DNA of 64,000 nucleotides. Origin: Flectonema sp. DT1601 (lineage: Eukaryota > Euglenozoa > Diplonemea > Diplonemida > Diplonemidae). Shown piece by piece: positions 1 through 10,393 of the stretch; position 1 is the stretch's first letter; every line of letters begins with the position of its first letter. Made by a program: the position numbers and the translations under genes. The notes below the pieces were generated by a model. That model saw only the letters and a program-made list of their open reading frames with translations. It was not told where the DNA came from and did not search any database. The stretch spans positions 124,001 to 188,000 of the forward strand of contig OZ025825.1 in assembly GCA_964019425.1 (NCBI GenBank), given 5' to 3'.

Positions 1-772
1 CTACTGCGTTGGTTATCATTTTATCATTCTCCCATTTGGCTGTTACTTTAACTCCAGACTGGTAAGTAAAAGTACCTGCTCCAGATCGTTTGCTGGCTGA
101 CCAGTGACCGTCGTAGCTAGTGCCGTCTGCGTATTCACATCGTCCCATTCCTTCTTTCACATTGTCCCGATATTCTCCTTCGTAAGTTTGTTTGTTATCA
201 CGTCTTAGTATTCCTTTACCATTTCTCTTTCCCATTCTCCATTCTCCTTTATACTGTTTATCTTTCCATGTGTAAGTTCCCAATCCATCTTTCTCACCAT
301 CTTTCCAATCGCCTTCATACTTCTCACCATTTGAATAGTCACAGATACCCTTACCATGTCGTTTGTCTAACAGCCAGGAACCGTTGTATGTGTGACCAGC
401 AGGTGTTCTCCATATTGCTTTATAAGAATCGTGAATAGTGTAAGACACGGTTACGAAACTTACTCCAGACTGTGGTTGATAAATTATACTAACAAACACA
501 TCATCCATTCTGAACTCTGAATGAGCAGGTAGGATGCTGATGGTTTTCTTTGGTGATGCGTCTTCCACCTTCCAAAGAGCGTTGATGTGATTAGGGTTAC
601 TTTCATTAGAGATGTACATATAACACCTTCCTGCGGTATTGTTTTCAGATACAGAAACAGTTAACTGGGATCGTTTATAGCAATGGATTACGAATTCTAC
701 TACTGGCTTACCATAAGATACTTGAATTTGAACCTCCACACTGTCAGACAGCTCTGTTACCTCGTCATCCAT
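1..772 (-). CDS. MORN-repeat protein (3' end beyond window)
   Basis: Translating the minus strand from the ATG at 772 gives 257 residues with no stop before the window edge, so the C-terminus is missing. Residues 1-125 are a beta-rich N-terminal region I do not recognise. From about residue 128 there are five MORN repeats spaced 22-24 residues apart, each starting with a Y-x-G-x-W/Y core (YNGSW 129, YEGDW 152, YKGEW 174, YEGEY 197, YDGHW 220) and each followed by a G-x-G turn such as GKG, GLG or GMG. MORN repeats usually mediate membrane or protein contacts in cytoskeletal and signalling proteins; the specific role is unknown. The start is supported by an upstream acceptor-like TTTAG about 30 bases before the ATG. 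The spacing to the next gene upstream is 162 bases. Confidence 0.85.
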   Translation of the reverse strand, partial: MDDEVTELSDSVEVQIQVSYGKPVVEFVIHCYKRSQLTVSVSENNTAGRCYMYISNESNPNHINALWKVEDASPKKTISILPAHSEFRMDDVFVSIIYQPQSGVSFVTVSYTIHDSYKAIWRTPAGHTYNGSWLLDKRHGKGICDYSNGEKYEGDWKDGEKDGLGTYTWKDKQYKGEWRMGKRNGKGILRRDNKQTYEGEYRDNVKEGMGRCEYADGTSYDGHWSASKRSGAGTFTYQSGVKVTAKWENDKMITNAV

Positions 773-934
773 ATTAGTGAATACGAGATCCTCTGTTCAC
801 TAAATTAGATATAAATATGATTTCATTTCACAAATAATTGTCATTCAGATACAAAGTAAGCAGCTGACCCGCTTATCCCGAAAACAGTAATTAAAAGATA
901 CTTAATAATCGTGTAAACACCCGACTCTGTTGGG

Positions 935-3900
935 TTATGGATGGTCAGGCAAACAGTCAATTCTCTTCTCTCGACATGTTTTCCCTTTCTCTATCATAAT
1001 ATAAAACATTCCCCAACTGCCGACTGCGATTAGTCTTTCCAAAGTATCAGACATACTTACAATATAATTTGCAGGAAATGGTGTAACTTCAGAATAGACT
1101 TTTGATGCGATGTAATTATTGGAATACCGCAGAGTTCGATCATCACACTGCATCACTGAAGGAACAGCAGACCCTTCATCAAGTCGATAGAATTGGATTG
1201 CCGGAACGTTATCGTCATCCGTTGATATTAAAAAAGTTTTATCAGAAATTATTATCGACGACGTCGATATTAAATTAATATGACAACATAAAGACATTAC
1301 AGGCCAACTTATTAAGATGACATCGACCCCTTCATCTGATAAACAGATGACCTTATCTTTGACGGATTTAAGTTCATAACAAGGAGACGCTACAACGATA
1401 CTACTTAATAAACCTTCTTCAGAATTGATTATTGAAATCCCGGGAACATTATCAAAATTAGTCGATACAACAACTCCCCTACATGATAAATTTTTAACAA
1501 ACGCAATAGCTGCTTTACTAGAACTACCTAAATCATGAATCTGAGACGATGAAAGCGTGACAGCAGGTGTGTCATTTCCTAACATTAAAATACAAATATT
1601 CATCACAATCAGTGCTGGCATGTGAGTGCTGATACTTATGTATATAGATGACTCAGTTACTGAATCAACCTCAGAAGAGTTAACGCAACTCATTTCAGCG
1701 ATACAGTCATCAGTGATTCCCAATACGTTTATTGGTATCTCAGTACATAATTCAAAGACTTTTATTTTCATGTGTTCAATCCTGAGTATGATTTCGTTCT
1801 CTCGTAGACATAAACACCCGATAACACCATCACATATTAAACATATTTGAATAACTTTTAGTGATTCTTCAACAGTAGAAACCAACTCATTTAGATTCCA
1901 ATCTATGGGTAATGATGATCCTAGAAACATGTTATAGAGGGAATCGATCCAAATGACTGTTTGAGTATCAGATGATTGGTTTGATATGGATCTAATTTTT
2001 GATGAAGAATTGGGAATACAATAATGATATTGAATAACTGATTGATCGTCTGTCGTATCTAAAACAGAACTACCACAGCAAATTATATTATTTGGAAGTA
2101 TTGAAAATCTCAAACTTGGAAGCGATGGACACACCAGTGACTGCACAACCATCATTTCGGTTGTCGTTTTTTTAATTACTTTTATAAAACCGGATACACA
2201 CCATGCGAGTAGTCTCTTATTTGTCACACAAGTTAACGATCTCGCAGTGCTTTCAATCGTGCATATCAAATTACTATTACTGTAATGTATTGTATCAGTA
2301 TCCCATAAGGAGTAGTAAACATTGTTAGGATCATCTACGTCAATACAAATACTGCTGATGGCCGATTCCACTTCTTGCTTTCCAACACTATCGATACCAG
2401 CCTTTCCCTCATCAGGTGTCAGTAATAAGTTTGATATGACATTCCCCTTTGCTGCTGCTATGTAAATGCTGCCGTTTGAAGGACTCGCATGCGTGTCGCA
2501 AATTTCTAAATCTACTGTAATTGATTCCAACACAGACAGAATATTCAATTGTGATACATGTACAGCTAGCAGACTGCTTGTAGAGCAAAATACAGAAAAA
2601 TTCCCTGACTGGGAATCGATCTGAATGCTGTCAGAGACACATCTGACGCGAGCATTTTCGAGGAACTCCGATGAGCTGAATTCGAGAGAATCAGAATTCA
2701 CAATTGACGCACCTCTTTCGAATGCGATAACTGCGACAGGTGTTGGTTTGATAAAAAACACTTCCGCAGCGTGTTGCAAACTAGCAGGATGTTGTAAATC
2801 TGGACTTTGAAGAAGCTGACACTGCCTTACAAATTGATTAACAGATTGTTTGTTACAACCACTTGGGAATAATAAATTACTATCACTCAAACAAATCGGA
2901 CTACCAACTGGGTTTATAGACACTGTTCTAGAAACAGTAGTTGTTGAATAATTATTATACAACACGATACCAGTACCAGGACAATAAAGACATATTCCTG
3001 TTGATGTTGTTACTAAGGAAGTAGTTTCATGTTTATGATGAAATACTTTTAGTAGGTCGTTGTGTTGACGGGTTTTTGTTGTCATTGTTAGGTCCTCGTT
3101 ATCAATTTCTATTGTGAAGTATCTCCTGGGTTTCTTATCAGCTGTGAGGCAGTCTTCTATAACGAATGAATAAATCGTGTTTTTCGTGAGTGTCACGAAC
3201 CTCCAACATCGACTACTCTTCGCTACCCTCCCCTGCTCAACAAACACTCCTGAAGTACTTTTTACTAACTGCAGAGGACTGCTGTTAGTAGGAGGTTCGA
3301 CAACACACTCTAAACCTCTGCTGCTAATAAGTTCAATACTTTTACTTGTTACCAAAACAAGAGGATCAACAAACGATTCACTGCTTGGCCATGTCATTGG
3401 ATCGTCTTGTACTACAGCACAGTCAGTAACATTTCGAACAATTATCCCTTTTCGATAGTTATGAATATTTCGTAAACCCCATGGTCCTGGTTCAAGAACG
3501 TCACCTTTTCCTAAACAAAATATTTCAATTGACCCCAAGGGATACGGATCACATTGTATGTTATAATTAATTACAAATGCTGCGACCATAAATCTTCGTG
3601 AACAGTCTCTTGTATGGAGTGGGACAACTTGTTGTAATTTCATGTTGCTGGGGATTCGACGAATTTTTTCTGAACGAACAGAATAAGTCGACGATACGAT
3701 TGTTGTCTTTAGAGAGTAGTGATCTGGGAATGAAACGATTACTTTACTGTGAGGGCCACAACCTCCAAAGATAAATGGATGTATATGATGAGAGGGGGAA
3801 CTACCTTCACAGCCTCCTGAGGTTTGAAGTAGTTCTGAGAAGTCAGAACCAGATAATATTGTGATGTGATTGTTTTTTAAATTACAAATCATCAGGTTCT

Positions 3901-4132
3901 CAGATTGGTTTCGTTCACTTGGATAGTTTTTCAACATCATGCCATTTGTTGTGATTCCTTTTTTATATTGAAACTTCATAACTATCTCAGATGGGTTTAG
4001 TTCTTCATAAATAACTCCTTCTCCTGATGCCAGTAGCACTGCAATGCAAACTCCTTTCTTGCCTTCAAGAAACCATCCACTGCTTGCTGCTACTGGCCCG
4101 TTGAGAGATTCATTTACGAGGGTGACTTGCAT
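935..4132 (-). CDS. large unknown protein, 1065 aa, probably beta-propeller-like
   Basis: This is a single uninterrupted frame of 1065 residues. I recognise no family with confidence. It is rich in short hydrophobic beta-strand-like segments separated by polar turns throughout, has no membrane segment, no coiled coil and no zinc motif, and looks like a stack of propeller blades; a divergent CPSF160/DDB1/MMS1-type fold is one guess, not a claim. The chosen ATG at 4132 lies 11 bases after a strong acceptor-like CTCTCTCAG, and an out-of-frame ATG sits between them. A GT-starting stretch of about 50 bases ends at that AG, so a 5' UTR intron or a trans-splice site is possible, and the true N-terminus could be slightly longer. 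Confidence 0.7.
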   Translation of the reverse strand: MQVTLVNESLNGPVAASSGWFLEGKKGVCIAVLLASGEGVIYEELNPSEIVMKFQYKKGITTNGMMLKNYPSERNQSENLMICNLKNNHITILSGSDFSELLQTSGGCEGSSPSHHIHPFIFGGCGPHSKVIVSFPDHYSLKTTIVSSTYSVRSEKIRRIPSNMKLQQVVPLHTRDCSRRFMVAAFVINYNIQCDPYPLGSIEIFCLGKGDVLEPGPWGLRNIHNYRKGIIVRNVTDCAVVQDDPMTWPSSESFVDPLVLVTSKSIELISSRGLECVVEPPTNSSPLQLVKSTSGVFVEQGRVAKSSRCWRFVTLTKNTIYSFVIEDCLTADKKPRRYFTIEIDNEDLTMTTKTRQHNDLLKVFHHKHETTSLVTTSTGICLYCPGTGIVLYNNYSTTTVSRTVSINPVGSPICLSDSNLLFPSGCNKQSVNQFVRQCQLLQSPDLQHPASLQHAAEVFFIKPTPVAVIAFERGASIVNSDSLEFSSSEFLENARVRCVSDSIQIDSQSGNFSVFCSTSSLLAVHVSQLNILSVLESITVDLEICDTHASPSNGSIYIAAAKGNVISNLLLTPDEGKAGIDSVGKQEVESAISSICIDVDDPNNVYYSLWDTDTIHYSNSNLICTIESTARSLTCVTNKRLLAWCVSGFIKVIKKTTTEMMVVQSLVCPSLPSLRFSILPNNIICCGSSVLDTTDDQSVIQYHYCIPNSSSKIRSISNQSSDTQTVIWIDSLYNMFLGSSLPIDWNLNELVSTVEESLKVIQICLICDGVIGCLCLRENEIILRIEHMKIKVFELCTEIPINVLGITDDCIAEMSCVNSSEVDSVTESSIYISISTHMPALIVMNICILMLGNDTPAVTLSSSQIHDLGSSSKAAIAFVKNLSCRGVVVSTNFDNVPGISIINSEEGLLSSIVVASPCYELKSVKDKVICLSDEGVDVILISWPVMSLCCHINLISTSSIIISDKTFLISTDDDNVPAIQFYRLDEGSAVPSVMQCDDRTLRYSNNYIASKVYSEVTPFPANYIVSMSDTLERLIAVGSWGMFYIMIEKGKTCREKRIDCLPDHP

Positions 4133-4937
4133 CCTTCCATGTCCTGAGAGAGTAGAAATTTTTTTTTTAATTGTTTTGATACCTCAAGTAATTAAGTGGA
4201 GTCTTGCCAGAGGCTTTATCAAAAATAAATAAAAAAATGGTAGCACTGCTGTTGTCGGATTGATGGGTTTTTCCGAATCTGAACAGTTTCGAATGTGTTG
4301 TGTGTCTGCAAAAACCCTCACAGAAATAGTCAAGAGAGTACGCAAACAGTTTATTCAAAAAAAAAAAAAAAATCACATAAAAAACACAAAACAAGAATAA
4401 GACGAAGTCAGGCAAGAGACCCAAAAAACTAAAAAGTTTCGAAAACAGTAAAGCTACTCGGCCGTAGTTTTTACTAAAGTCCTGATGACTGCTCCACACA
4501 CGGAGATTCACATATAGTAGTAGTAGTGGGCTCAGATTCTAAGAGTAGCAGAAATAACAAATCATTCAGTACTTGAGGACTCCCAAAAAAGGATTATATT
4601 ATAAATTTCAATTTAAAAAAAAAAAAAAAAAAAGAGATAGTAATTTGAAAAAAAAACACGTAAAAAAAAAAAACTTTCTTTAAATAATAAGAAATGAATA
4701 GAGTGAAACAATGATCTCTGTTAGCGTATGCGCAACACGATGGAGAAAATCCAAACAATGCAAAGTATGCCAGAATTCGAAGACTGTTGGATCGGAAACA
4801 GATTCATGTGATGCAAAAAGTCACAAATACAAACACTCGAAAAAAATAAATGAAACAAGCAATTCAGTTCAAAAAAAAAACAATGTTTCTTATAATCTGC
4901 TTCGTTGGTGCAATAAAAAGAATATTCACTCAACAGG
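4133..4937. other. intergenic DNA, A/T homopolymers, no supported gene
   Basis: About 800 bases between the CLC gene and the 1065-residue gene. It contains several A or T runs of 9 to 16 bases. A minus frame at 4167-4511 lacks an ATG and encodes mainly Phe and Leu from T runs, so I do not call it. The last 50 bases before 4143 may be a 5' UTR intron of the downstream gene. Confidence 0.6.
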
Positions 4938-7520
4938 CTACCCCAACAGAGGTGCGTCTTCATCAGAGTCAATCAGAGCATCAGATCGTGAGATGTAAGC
5001 ATTCTTGAGAGACCTCTTCATCCTCTCTTCTAGTCTGTGAGGCATTAAATCATTTCTTGTTAACAATCCATTAACTTCACCTTTTTCAGTAACAACTACC
5101 AAGTGTCTCAGACCAAGACTAACAAAAAGATTAAAAACTGTCGTCACACTCGCTCCGCTATTCACAGTGAGAGCAGAAGAATCTGCGTGGTGAATAATAT
5201 TAATTGACTTTTGAAGGAATCTTTCTGGTATGACAGGAATGGTTAGATCGTCTCTAAGTTTTTCTTGAACGATGGCAATACGTTCCCAAGGTGTGTTTAT
5301 AAGAAACTCATCACTGATGTCATCAAGTTGACTGTCAATTCCTTCAAGAAGAACGTGTAGTAATGTTATAATCTGACTTCTTGTTATCATACCTAAGAAG
5401 TGATACTCCCTGTCAACGACAGGAAATCCATTGTGTTTACAAACTGTTAACGTTGCTAATAGAGAATCAATTGTCTCATATTCTCTCACGCAAACAACCG
5501 CATGCTTACAAATATCGGAAGCCCTAAAACAAGCAACTTGTTTATTATCCATTGCTTCACTGTCAGCGATATTCAAGAACGGAACACTCTTTATTGAAAG
5601 AATAGTGTGATACAGAGAAGGTGAAAGTATTGAAGCAACAGCCCTAGCTGTGATAATAGAAACCATTATTGGGAATAGAATTCGTTTTTCATTAGTAAGT
5701 TCAATCATAATCACAGCGAGTGAAACACTCAAACGAGAGACTCCAGCGAAGTAACCTGCTGCTCCTAAAACAGCATAGACACCTTCGTGTTGAGTGCTGT
5801 CGATGTAGTGGTAGATGAACTTTCCCATCAAGCGTCCCATGACTCCCCCTGTTACTAACATAGGGATCACTATACCTGATGCAAGTCGAAGGCCACAGCT
5901 GTAGCATGAAAATAAAAAATATGTTATTCCAAATATCAGTAATGATGTGGTATCGAATTCAGTTGATTTCCTAAACAATAATTTTATTATGTTAATACCG
6001 CTGTTCCAAAAAAGTGTCGCAGATGGAGAATAATGGTTATCAGATGAGCACGGAGCGATAACACTCAAGTTCGATCCCCCCGCTTCGTTGAAAGAACCGT
6101 CATCGATAGGTAGTTGTTTGCATTCAAGAATGATTGGAACTACGAATGAAACTGTTAAGAATAACACTGCGACAAGACCAGGTTCAATGCTTCTTAGAAA
6201 TCCAAAGAGTTTCTTACGTTTTGTTCTAGAAGGGTCATCAGCAGATGTTCGTATCTTAGTCAATCCTAAATTCAACAATGTAAACATCGCTGCTAGAACT
6301 CCACACACAACACCAATGATGAATGCCATTGGTAAGTCACGAGATGCCATATGACGATCAGTGTATGAGTTAAAAAATATCGTAGCGTCGTCAATAAGAC
6401 CTCCAAATGATGTTTCATGTCGAAGGCCGTGACCGTCTAATTGTGAAGCGAATAAACCATAAACATACGATGCGAGTAATGAACAACAGAATATTAAAGG
6501 TGTTAATGAATGATGCCAGTGAGTTGCAATCTCTTCAAACACGAATAGCAGTCCACCAACAGGAGCTCCAAAAGCAACTGCTACACCAGCAGCTGCACCA
6601 GCAGTGATTGTGTCTCTGTGGTCTTGAGGGGTTCTGATCTTGTCGAAAAATTTAACTCTCGCATTGTTGACACATCCTCCTATGATTGCTCCCATTAAGA
6701 TTATTGGCCCCTCAGGTCCAACTGGCAGACCACTGCTGACAGCACATATAGCTGATACCACTTTAGCGATAAGCGTCTTTAGACGAAACACTTTTTTTGA
6801 CACCACTCCATTCAAACAACTCATGACTTCTGTGACACCAGATCCTGATGCGGTTGGTTGCCAAATAACAACAAGCATTCCTAATGTAGAAAGTAAAACA
6901 CTAGTTCCTATCCATGAGCTGTATGCTCCCATATAATCACCCATTGATGATGATCGTCTAGCTCTCCTAAATGCGTAGGTTAAGAGCTCTTTTCTCTGTT
7001 CGAGGATTACTTCGATTATTTCAAATAGTGCGAACCCAACGAGTCCTGTGATGATACCAATTAACATGTATTCTATATATTTATTCCATTGAGATCCAGG
7101 CTTATTACCTGCTAAGTGTTTACGATATGATATACTATGAGGTCTCATTGGGTCGATTGATTCGTGTTCTCGTTCTTTTGATTGTTCTCCAGGTTTTCTC
7201 CAACGTCGTTTGAGTCCTGGATCAGGTCTCAGAACATCATCTTTGTAAGATGCTTCAAGGCTTTCCCAATATGTTGTTTCTTTGACTTTGACTGTACATC
7301 GAGTTAGTAATTCACGTTTTTCTTCAAGCGTTCTAACTCGATTCGCATATTCACCTTGATCCTCTCTAGGTTTGTCTTCATCGTTTTGACTATCTTGATC
7401 ACCGTTCAACGACACTTTAACTGTGGTATTTAAATTCTCGACATTATTACTTTCCTCTGGTGACTGCTCATCAACTCCATCTGATGGTGTAAGAGATACT
7501 CCTCTATTGCTTTCTTCCAT
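4938..7520 (-). CDS. CLC-family chloride/proton antiporter
   Basis: 860 residues, intronless. It moves chloride across a membrane, most likely an endomembrane, in exchange for protons. The N-terminal 145 residues are polar. The channel core starts near residue 150 and shows the CLC signature loops: GSGVTEV (226-232, Thr where most members have Pro), GLPVGPEGP (264-272) with the gating glutamate at E270, and GGLLFVFEE (322-330) with the proton glutamate of exchanger-type CLCs. The C-terminus carries two CBS domains, roughly residues 660-720 and 785-840. Length and two CBS domains match eukaryotic CLC-6/7-type organellar exchangers. Having both glutamates argues for an antiporter rather than a channel. 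An AG lies 16 bases before the ATG. The neighbour downstream starts 800 bases away and gives no functional clue. Confidence 0.93.
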   Translation of the reverse strand: MEESNRGVSLTPSDGVDEQSPEESNNVENLNTTVKVSLNGDQDSQNDEDKPREDQGEYANRVRTLEEKRELLTRCTVKVKETTYWESLEASYKDDVLRPDPGLKRRWRKPGEQSKEREHESIDPMRPHSISYRKHLAGNKPGSQWNKYIEYMLIGIITGLVGFALFEIIEVILEQRKELLTYAFRRARRSSSMGDYMGAYSSWIGTSVLLSTLGMLVVIWQPTASGSGVTEVMSCLNGVVSKKVFRLKTLIAKVVSAICAVSSGLPVGPEGPIILMGAIIGGCVNNARVKFFDKIRTPQDHRDTITAGAAAGVAVAFGAPVGGLLFVFEEIATHWHHSLTPLIFCCSLLASYVYGLFASQLDGHGLRHETSFGGLIDDATIFFNSYTDRHMASRDLPMAFIIGVVCGVLAAMFTLLNLGLTKIRTSADDPSRTKRKKLFGFLRSIEPGLVAVLFLTVSFVVPIILECKQLPIDDGSFNEAGGSNLSVIAPCSSDNHYSPSATLFWNSGINIIKLLFRKSTEFDTTSLLIFGITYFLFSCYSCGLRLASGIVIPMLVTGGVMGRLMGKFIYHYIDSTQHEGVYAVLGAAGYFAGVSRLSVSLAVIMIELTNEKRILFPIMVSIITARAVASILSPSLYHTILSIKSVPFLNIADSEAMDNKQVACFRASDICKHAVVCVREYETIDSLLATLTVCKHNGFPVVDREYHFLGMITRSQIITLLHVLLEGIDSQLDDISDEFLINTPWERIAIVQEKLRDDLTIPVIPERFLQKSINIIHHADSSALTVNSGASVTTVFNLFVSLGLRHLVVVTEKGEVNGLLTRNDLMPHRLEERMKRSLKNAYISRSDALIDSDEDAPLLG

Positions 7521-7711
7521 TTTTATTTAACAGCTGATTTTTTTTTTTGTATTAAAATAGTTTTTTTAAGGAAACCAATGAACCCTCAAAGCAAGGTGAT
7601 AATTCGTAATGTTTTCGTCTCGGGTAATTGAATTAAATGAAACAAAAAAAAAAAAAAACAAAAAAAATGTGAAAAATACATTTCACATTAACCTGATTGA
7701 TTAAACAAAAA

Positions 7712-8959
7712 CTAATATTCGGTGAAGTCTTTTCTCGTGTTATGTTTTGTTAGAGCATCTTGATGTGACTTCCAACTGTCTGTGCATATTATTTTATTTG
7801 TAGATTTTGATAAAACTGCAGACACAGACTCAAGAAATTCTTCAACCGGAGTAGCAACGCCACACTGGGATAACAACTCTGCTATTGCCGACTGTTGGAG
7901 TTCAGGTCTGTATGAACGTAACATAGAAAGGTAACATTGAGTAGCAAAGTTAGCAACAAACATAGAAATTAATTCTTGAATAATTTGAGGAGCCTTCTTC
8001 CTAAATTTACTAAACATAGGAACATTAAAAGTATTAATCGCAGCAGCTAATTCCAATGCCGATTTAATTCCTTCACAATTACCATCATAAGATACAACTT
8101 CTGAGTGAAACGAACTGTCTGTACAGAGAGTCTGTAAAGCCATCATTATAATACGCATTGACACATAAAGAGGGTCCTCTCCATGACCAGGGAGTCCACT
8201 TAATTTCATTAAACAGACTGATAGCCCTTGAAGGTCTTTATCTTTTATACAAAATCTCGCATGGACAACATAACAAAGTGCAGCAAACTCACTATGTTCA
8301 CCTTGGATTACTAAGTCTTGTCTTATGCTGCGCATTTGTTCCCAAGTATAGTCTCTTCTGGAGTCTCCTTGGAGTTCTTTTCTCCTCTTTGCGACGTGTA
8401 AAAGTGATTTTTTGAGGGCACCGACCGATCGGACTTCCTCTAAGTTTGGTGAGGAGGCAGGACGGATGTACTCTTTTTCGAGTTGTTTGGAATTACCGAC
8501 CTGTCGATGAGTATCAGTTTGGTCAACAGTTTTAATGTTTTTAAGTTCATTATTAATTCCTTTCTTAATCATCTGAGAAACTTTTTCTGGCTGTTTATCG
8601 TTTGAAGCTGCTGCTTTCGTTTCCGAAAATCTTTTTAGCCGTTTCTCTTTTAGGTCGATTTCGTTGCTCTTGCTCTGTCCGTTGACTTTGCTCAATGCCG
8701 TCTGTTCCTTTTTCGATTTCTTTTTAATCGATTTATCAATATTGTGGTTGACCGTATTATTGTTTTCGGCTTTTGATGATATGTCAACCTTTGGTCTTTT
8801 CTTTAAAGCCGTTTCAGTATCATTCCTTCTCTTGCCGTCGAGTCTATTTTTCGATTTGACAATCTTTGTGCTCTCTGGGAGTATGTTTTTATCAGATTTT
8901 TTAATTTCTTTTTTCGATCTTCTCTCGCAATTGACGGTCCCGATTTGGTATTTTCCCAT
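7712..8959 (-). CDS. SAC3/GANP-domain protein, LENG8/THP3-like
   Basis: I place the start at 8959 (protein about 415 residues) because a strong acceptor, CCTTTCATGCAG, ends 19 bases before that ATG; the frame is open to 9160 but that extension would cross the acceptor. Residues 1-180 are a Lys/Arg-rich low-complexity region typical of nuclear proteins. The C-terminal half carries a SAC3/GANP domain with the hallmark YTWEQMRSIRQDL followed by ARFCIKDKDL and a helical bundle. Among SAC3 families this hallmark spacing is closest to LENG8 (animals) and THP3 (yeast), which act with a PCI partner in mRNA processing and export. Only 185 bases separate it from the upstream thioesterase gene on the same strand. 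Confidence 0.85.
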   Translation of the reverse strand: MGKYQIGTVNCERRSKKEIKKSDKNILPESTKIVKSKNRLDGKRRNDTETALKKRPKVDISSKAENNNTVNHNIDKSIKKKSKKEQTALSKVNGQSKSNEIDLKEKRLKRFSETKAAASNDKQPEKVSQMIKKGINNELKNIKTVDQTDTHRQVGNSKQLEKEYIRPASSPNLEEVRSVGALKKSLLHVAKRRKELQGDSRRDYTWEQMRSIRQDLVIQGEHSEFAALCYVVHARFCIKDKDLQGLSVCLMKLSGLPGHGEDPLYVSMRIIMMALQTLCTDSSFHSEVVSYDGNCEGIKSALELAAAINTFNVPMFSKFRKKAPQIIQELISMFVANFATQCYLSMLRSYRPELQQSAIAELLSQCGVATPVEEFLESVSAVLSKSTNKIICTDSWKSHQDALTKHNTRKDFTEY

Positions 8960-9144
8960 TTTGTTTGTTTTTAAGGGACTGCATGAAAGGAATAAATAAA
9001 TTAGAAACTCAACAGACGATAGGTCAGTGTCCCTCCTTCCTTTTACAATATTTTTATGGAAAGGTCCACCTTTTTTTGTGTAAAATTCTTCCGATAGTAA
9101 AACGAGAAATTTGTAAACTATTTCACGCTCAAAAACAAGGTTTA

Positions 9145-10248
9145 TTATTTCTTTGGACACTTCATGAGAAGATCTTTTGCTAACATTCTACACATGAGGT
9201 CAAGAGACTCATCGATGAAGAAGTGTCCTCCTTCAAAGATGCGAGCTTCACAGAAATCAGAATGTGTTGATGAATAGCGAGACCAATTATTAAGTGATTC
9301 TCTGTTGATTTCACGTTCACCTTTCCCAGCGTAACCAAAGTAAAGAGTGTCAAGTAGAGTGATGTTTCCTTTAGTGAGTTCTGATTGCCAGTGTTTTGCA
9401 TCGTTGTCATCTTGCTCTGATAATTTTGAATCAGCTCTGTACAATGGGATCATCATTCTGACTAATTCAGGTGCTTCGAGAAGAGCTTCTGGTAGTCCTC
9501 CTACAGAACTCAACTGTTCCATTATTCCGTTATCAGTTAGCCTGTCCAATATTGGATCTGTGCAAACAATGAATTTAGGATTCTGAGATGCCATAATCAT
9601 TCTCGATGGCCATGTGTCATAATTAGTTTTTAAGTACATTGCGAGTTCTTGTCCGAGATAGCACCCCATTGAGTATCCGAAAAAAGCGTAGTCAGGACAA
9701 CCTCTAATAGCTGGAAGAAGTGCCTTTGAGCATTCAGTTAGAAATTCGTTTAGATTGTCGATTGGATCTTGTCCCATTCTACGACCATGACCGGGATATT
9801 GAATGGCTACTACTTCGATGTCTGCTGGTAGAAGTGTTTGAACGCCTTTCACAAACTCTGCTGACCCTCCTAAATATGGAAAACAAAACAATCGAATCTT
9901 TGCTGAAGGCCTTTCTCCAAAAGTTTGCAACCACGGTGTGCTTGCTATCCGCTGCATCTTTAAGCTTCCCACCATCTTCACTGTTTCTTCTGGTAGTGGT
10001 TTCTTCACTTCTTTTGCTGCTTCTGCTGTTTGAAGAGTCTTGCGCAATGCATCCCACTCGGTCATTTGCTTTCTCAGTGAGAGTGGCCTCATGTCTGTCC
10101 ACATCTTTTCAATCATTGATAAACTTTCTTCATTTCCCATTGGATCTCCAACAATATTCCATCCTTTTGGAATGTTACTCCCCTGTCTAGCTTGACAGTA
10201 TTGCTGTTCTTCGTTAACGAGGATCCAATACTTCTGTTCGCGAGGCAT
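9145..10248 (-). CDS. MbtH-like domain fused to type II thioesterase
   Basis: 367 residues in one exon. Residues 5-60 match the MbtH family: conserved NEEQQY, IPKGW and the signature WTDMRPLSLR (50-59). In bacteria MbtH proteins activate adenylation domains of non-ribosomal peptide synthetases. Residues 115-360 are an alpha/beta-hydrolase thioesterase of the type II (GrsT-like) kind, which clears wrongly loaded carrier proteins: nucleophile elbow GYSMG with Ser193, FPYLGG oxyanion region near 124-128, YPGHGRR at 151, and catalytic His342 in GGHFF. The usual acidic third residue falls in AGKGERE (307-313), where Glu appears in place of the common Asp. A linker rich in charged helices joins the two parts. 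An acceptor TTTTCAG ends 20 bases before the ATG. No synthetase gene is in the window. Codon use looks like the neighbours, so any transfer is not recent. Confidence 0.88.
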   Translation of the reverse strand: MPREQKYWILVNEEQQYCQARQGSNIPKGWNIVGDPMGNEESLSMIEKMWTDMRPLSLRKQMTEWDALRKTLQTAEAAKEVKKPLPEETVKMVGSLKMQRIASTPWLQTFGERPSAKIRLFCFPYLGGSAEFVKGVQTLLPADIEVVAIQYPGHGRRMGQDPIDNLNEFLTECSKALLPAIRGCPDYAFFGYSMGCYLGQELAMYLKTNYDTWPSRMIMASQNPKFIVCTDPILDRLTDNGIMEQLSSVGGLPEALLEAPELVRMMIPLYRADSKLSEQDDNDAKHWQSELTKGNITLLDTLYFGYAGKGEREINRESLNNWSRYSSTHSDFCEARIFEGGHFFIDESLDLMCRMLAKDLLMKCPKK

Positions 10249-10368
10249 ATTAATAAGTTGTCGTGTAACTGAAAAGTAAACAGTCTTGGAATCAAACTAG
10301 TCGGAAGTTTTCAATAATTAAATGCAACATGACTTCTGTTAACATGTTTTTGTGATTACAATTCAGAC

Positions 10369-10393
10369 ATTACTCCCCAGAGGGGGGAGTAAT
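10369..10393. repeat. perfect 10-bp inverted repeat with 5-base loop
   Basis: Arms 10369-10378 (ATTACTCCCC) and 10384-10393 (GGGGAGTAAT) pair without mismatch around loop AGAGG. It lies between the RRM gene's upstream end of the MbtH-thioesterase gene and 100 bases before its acceptor site, in otherwise AT-rich DNA. It could be an RNA hairpin in either transcript or a protein-binding palindrome. Confidence 0.6.

Noticed and set aside
4167-4511. Minus-strand 114-codon frame rich in Phe and Leu
   Set aside because: No ATG and coded largely by T runs.
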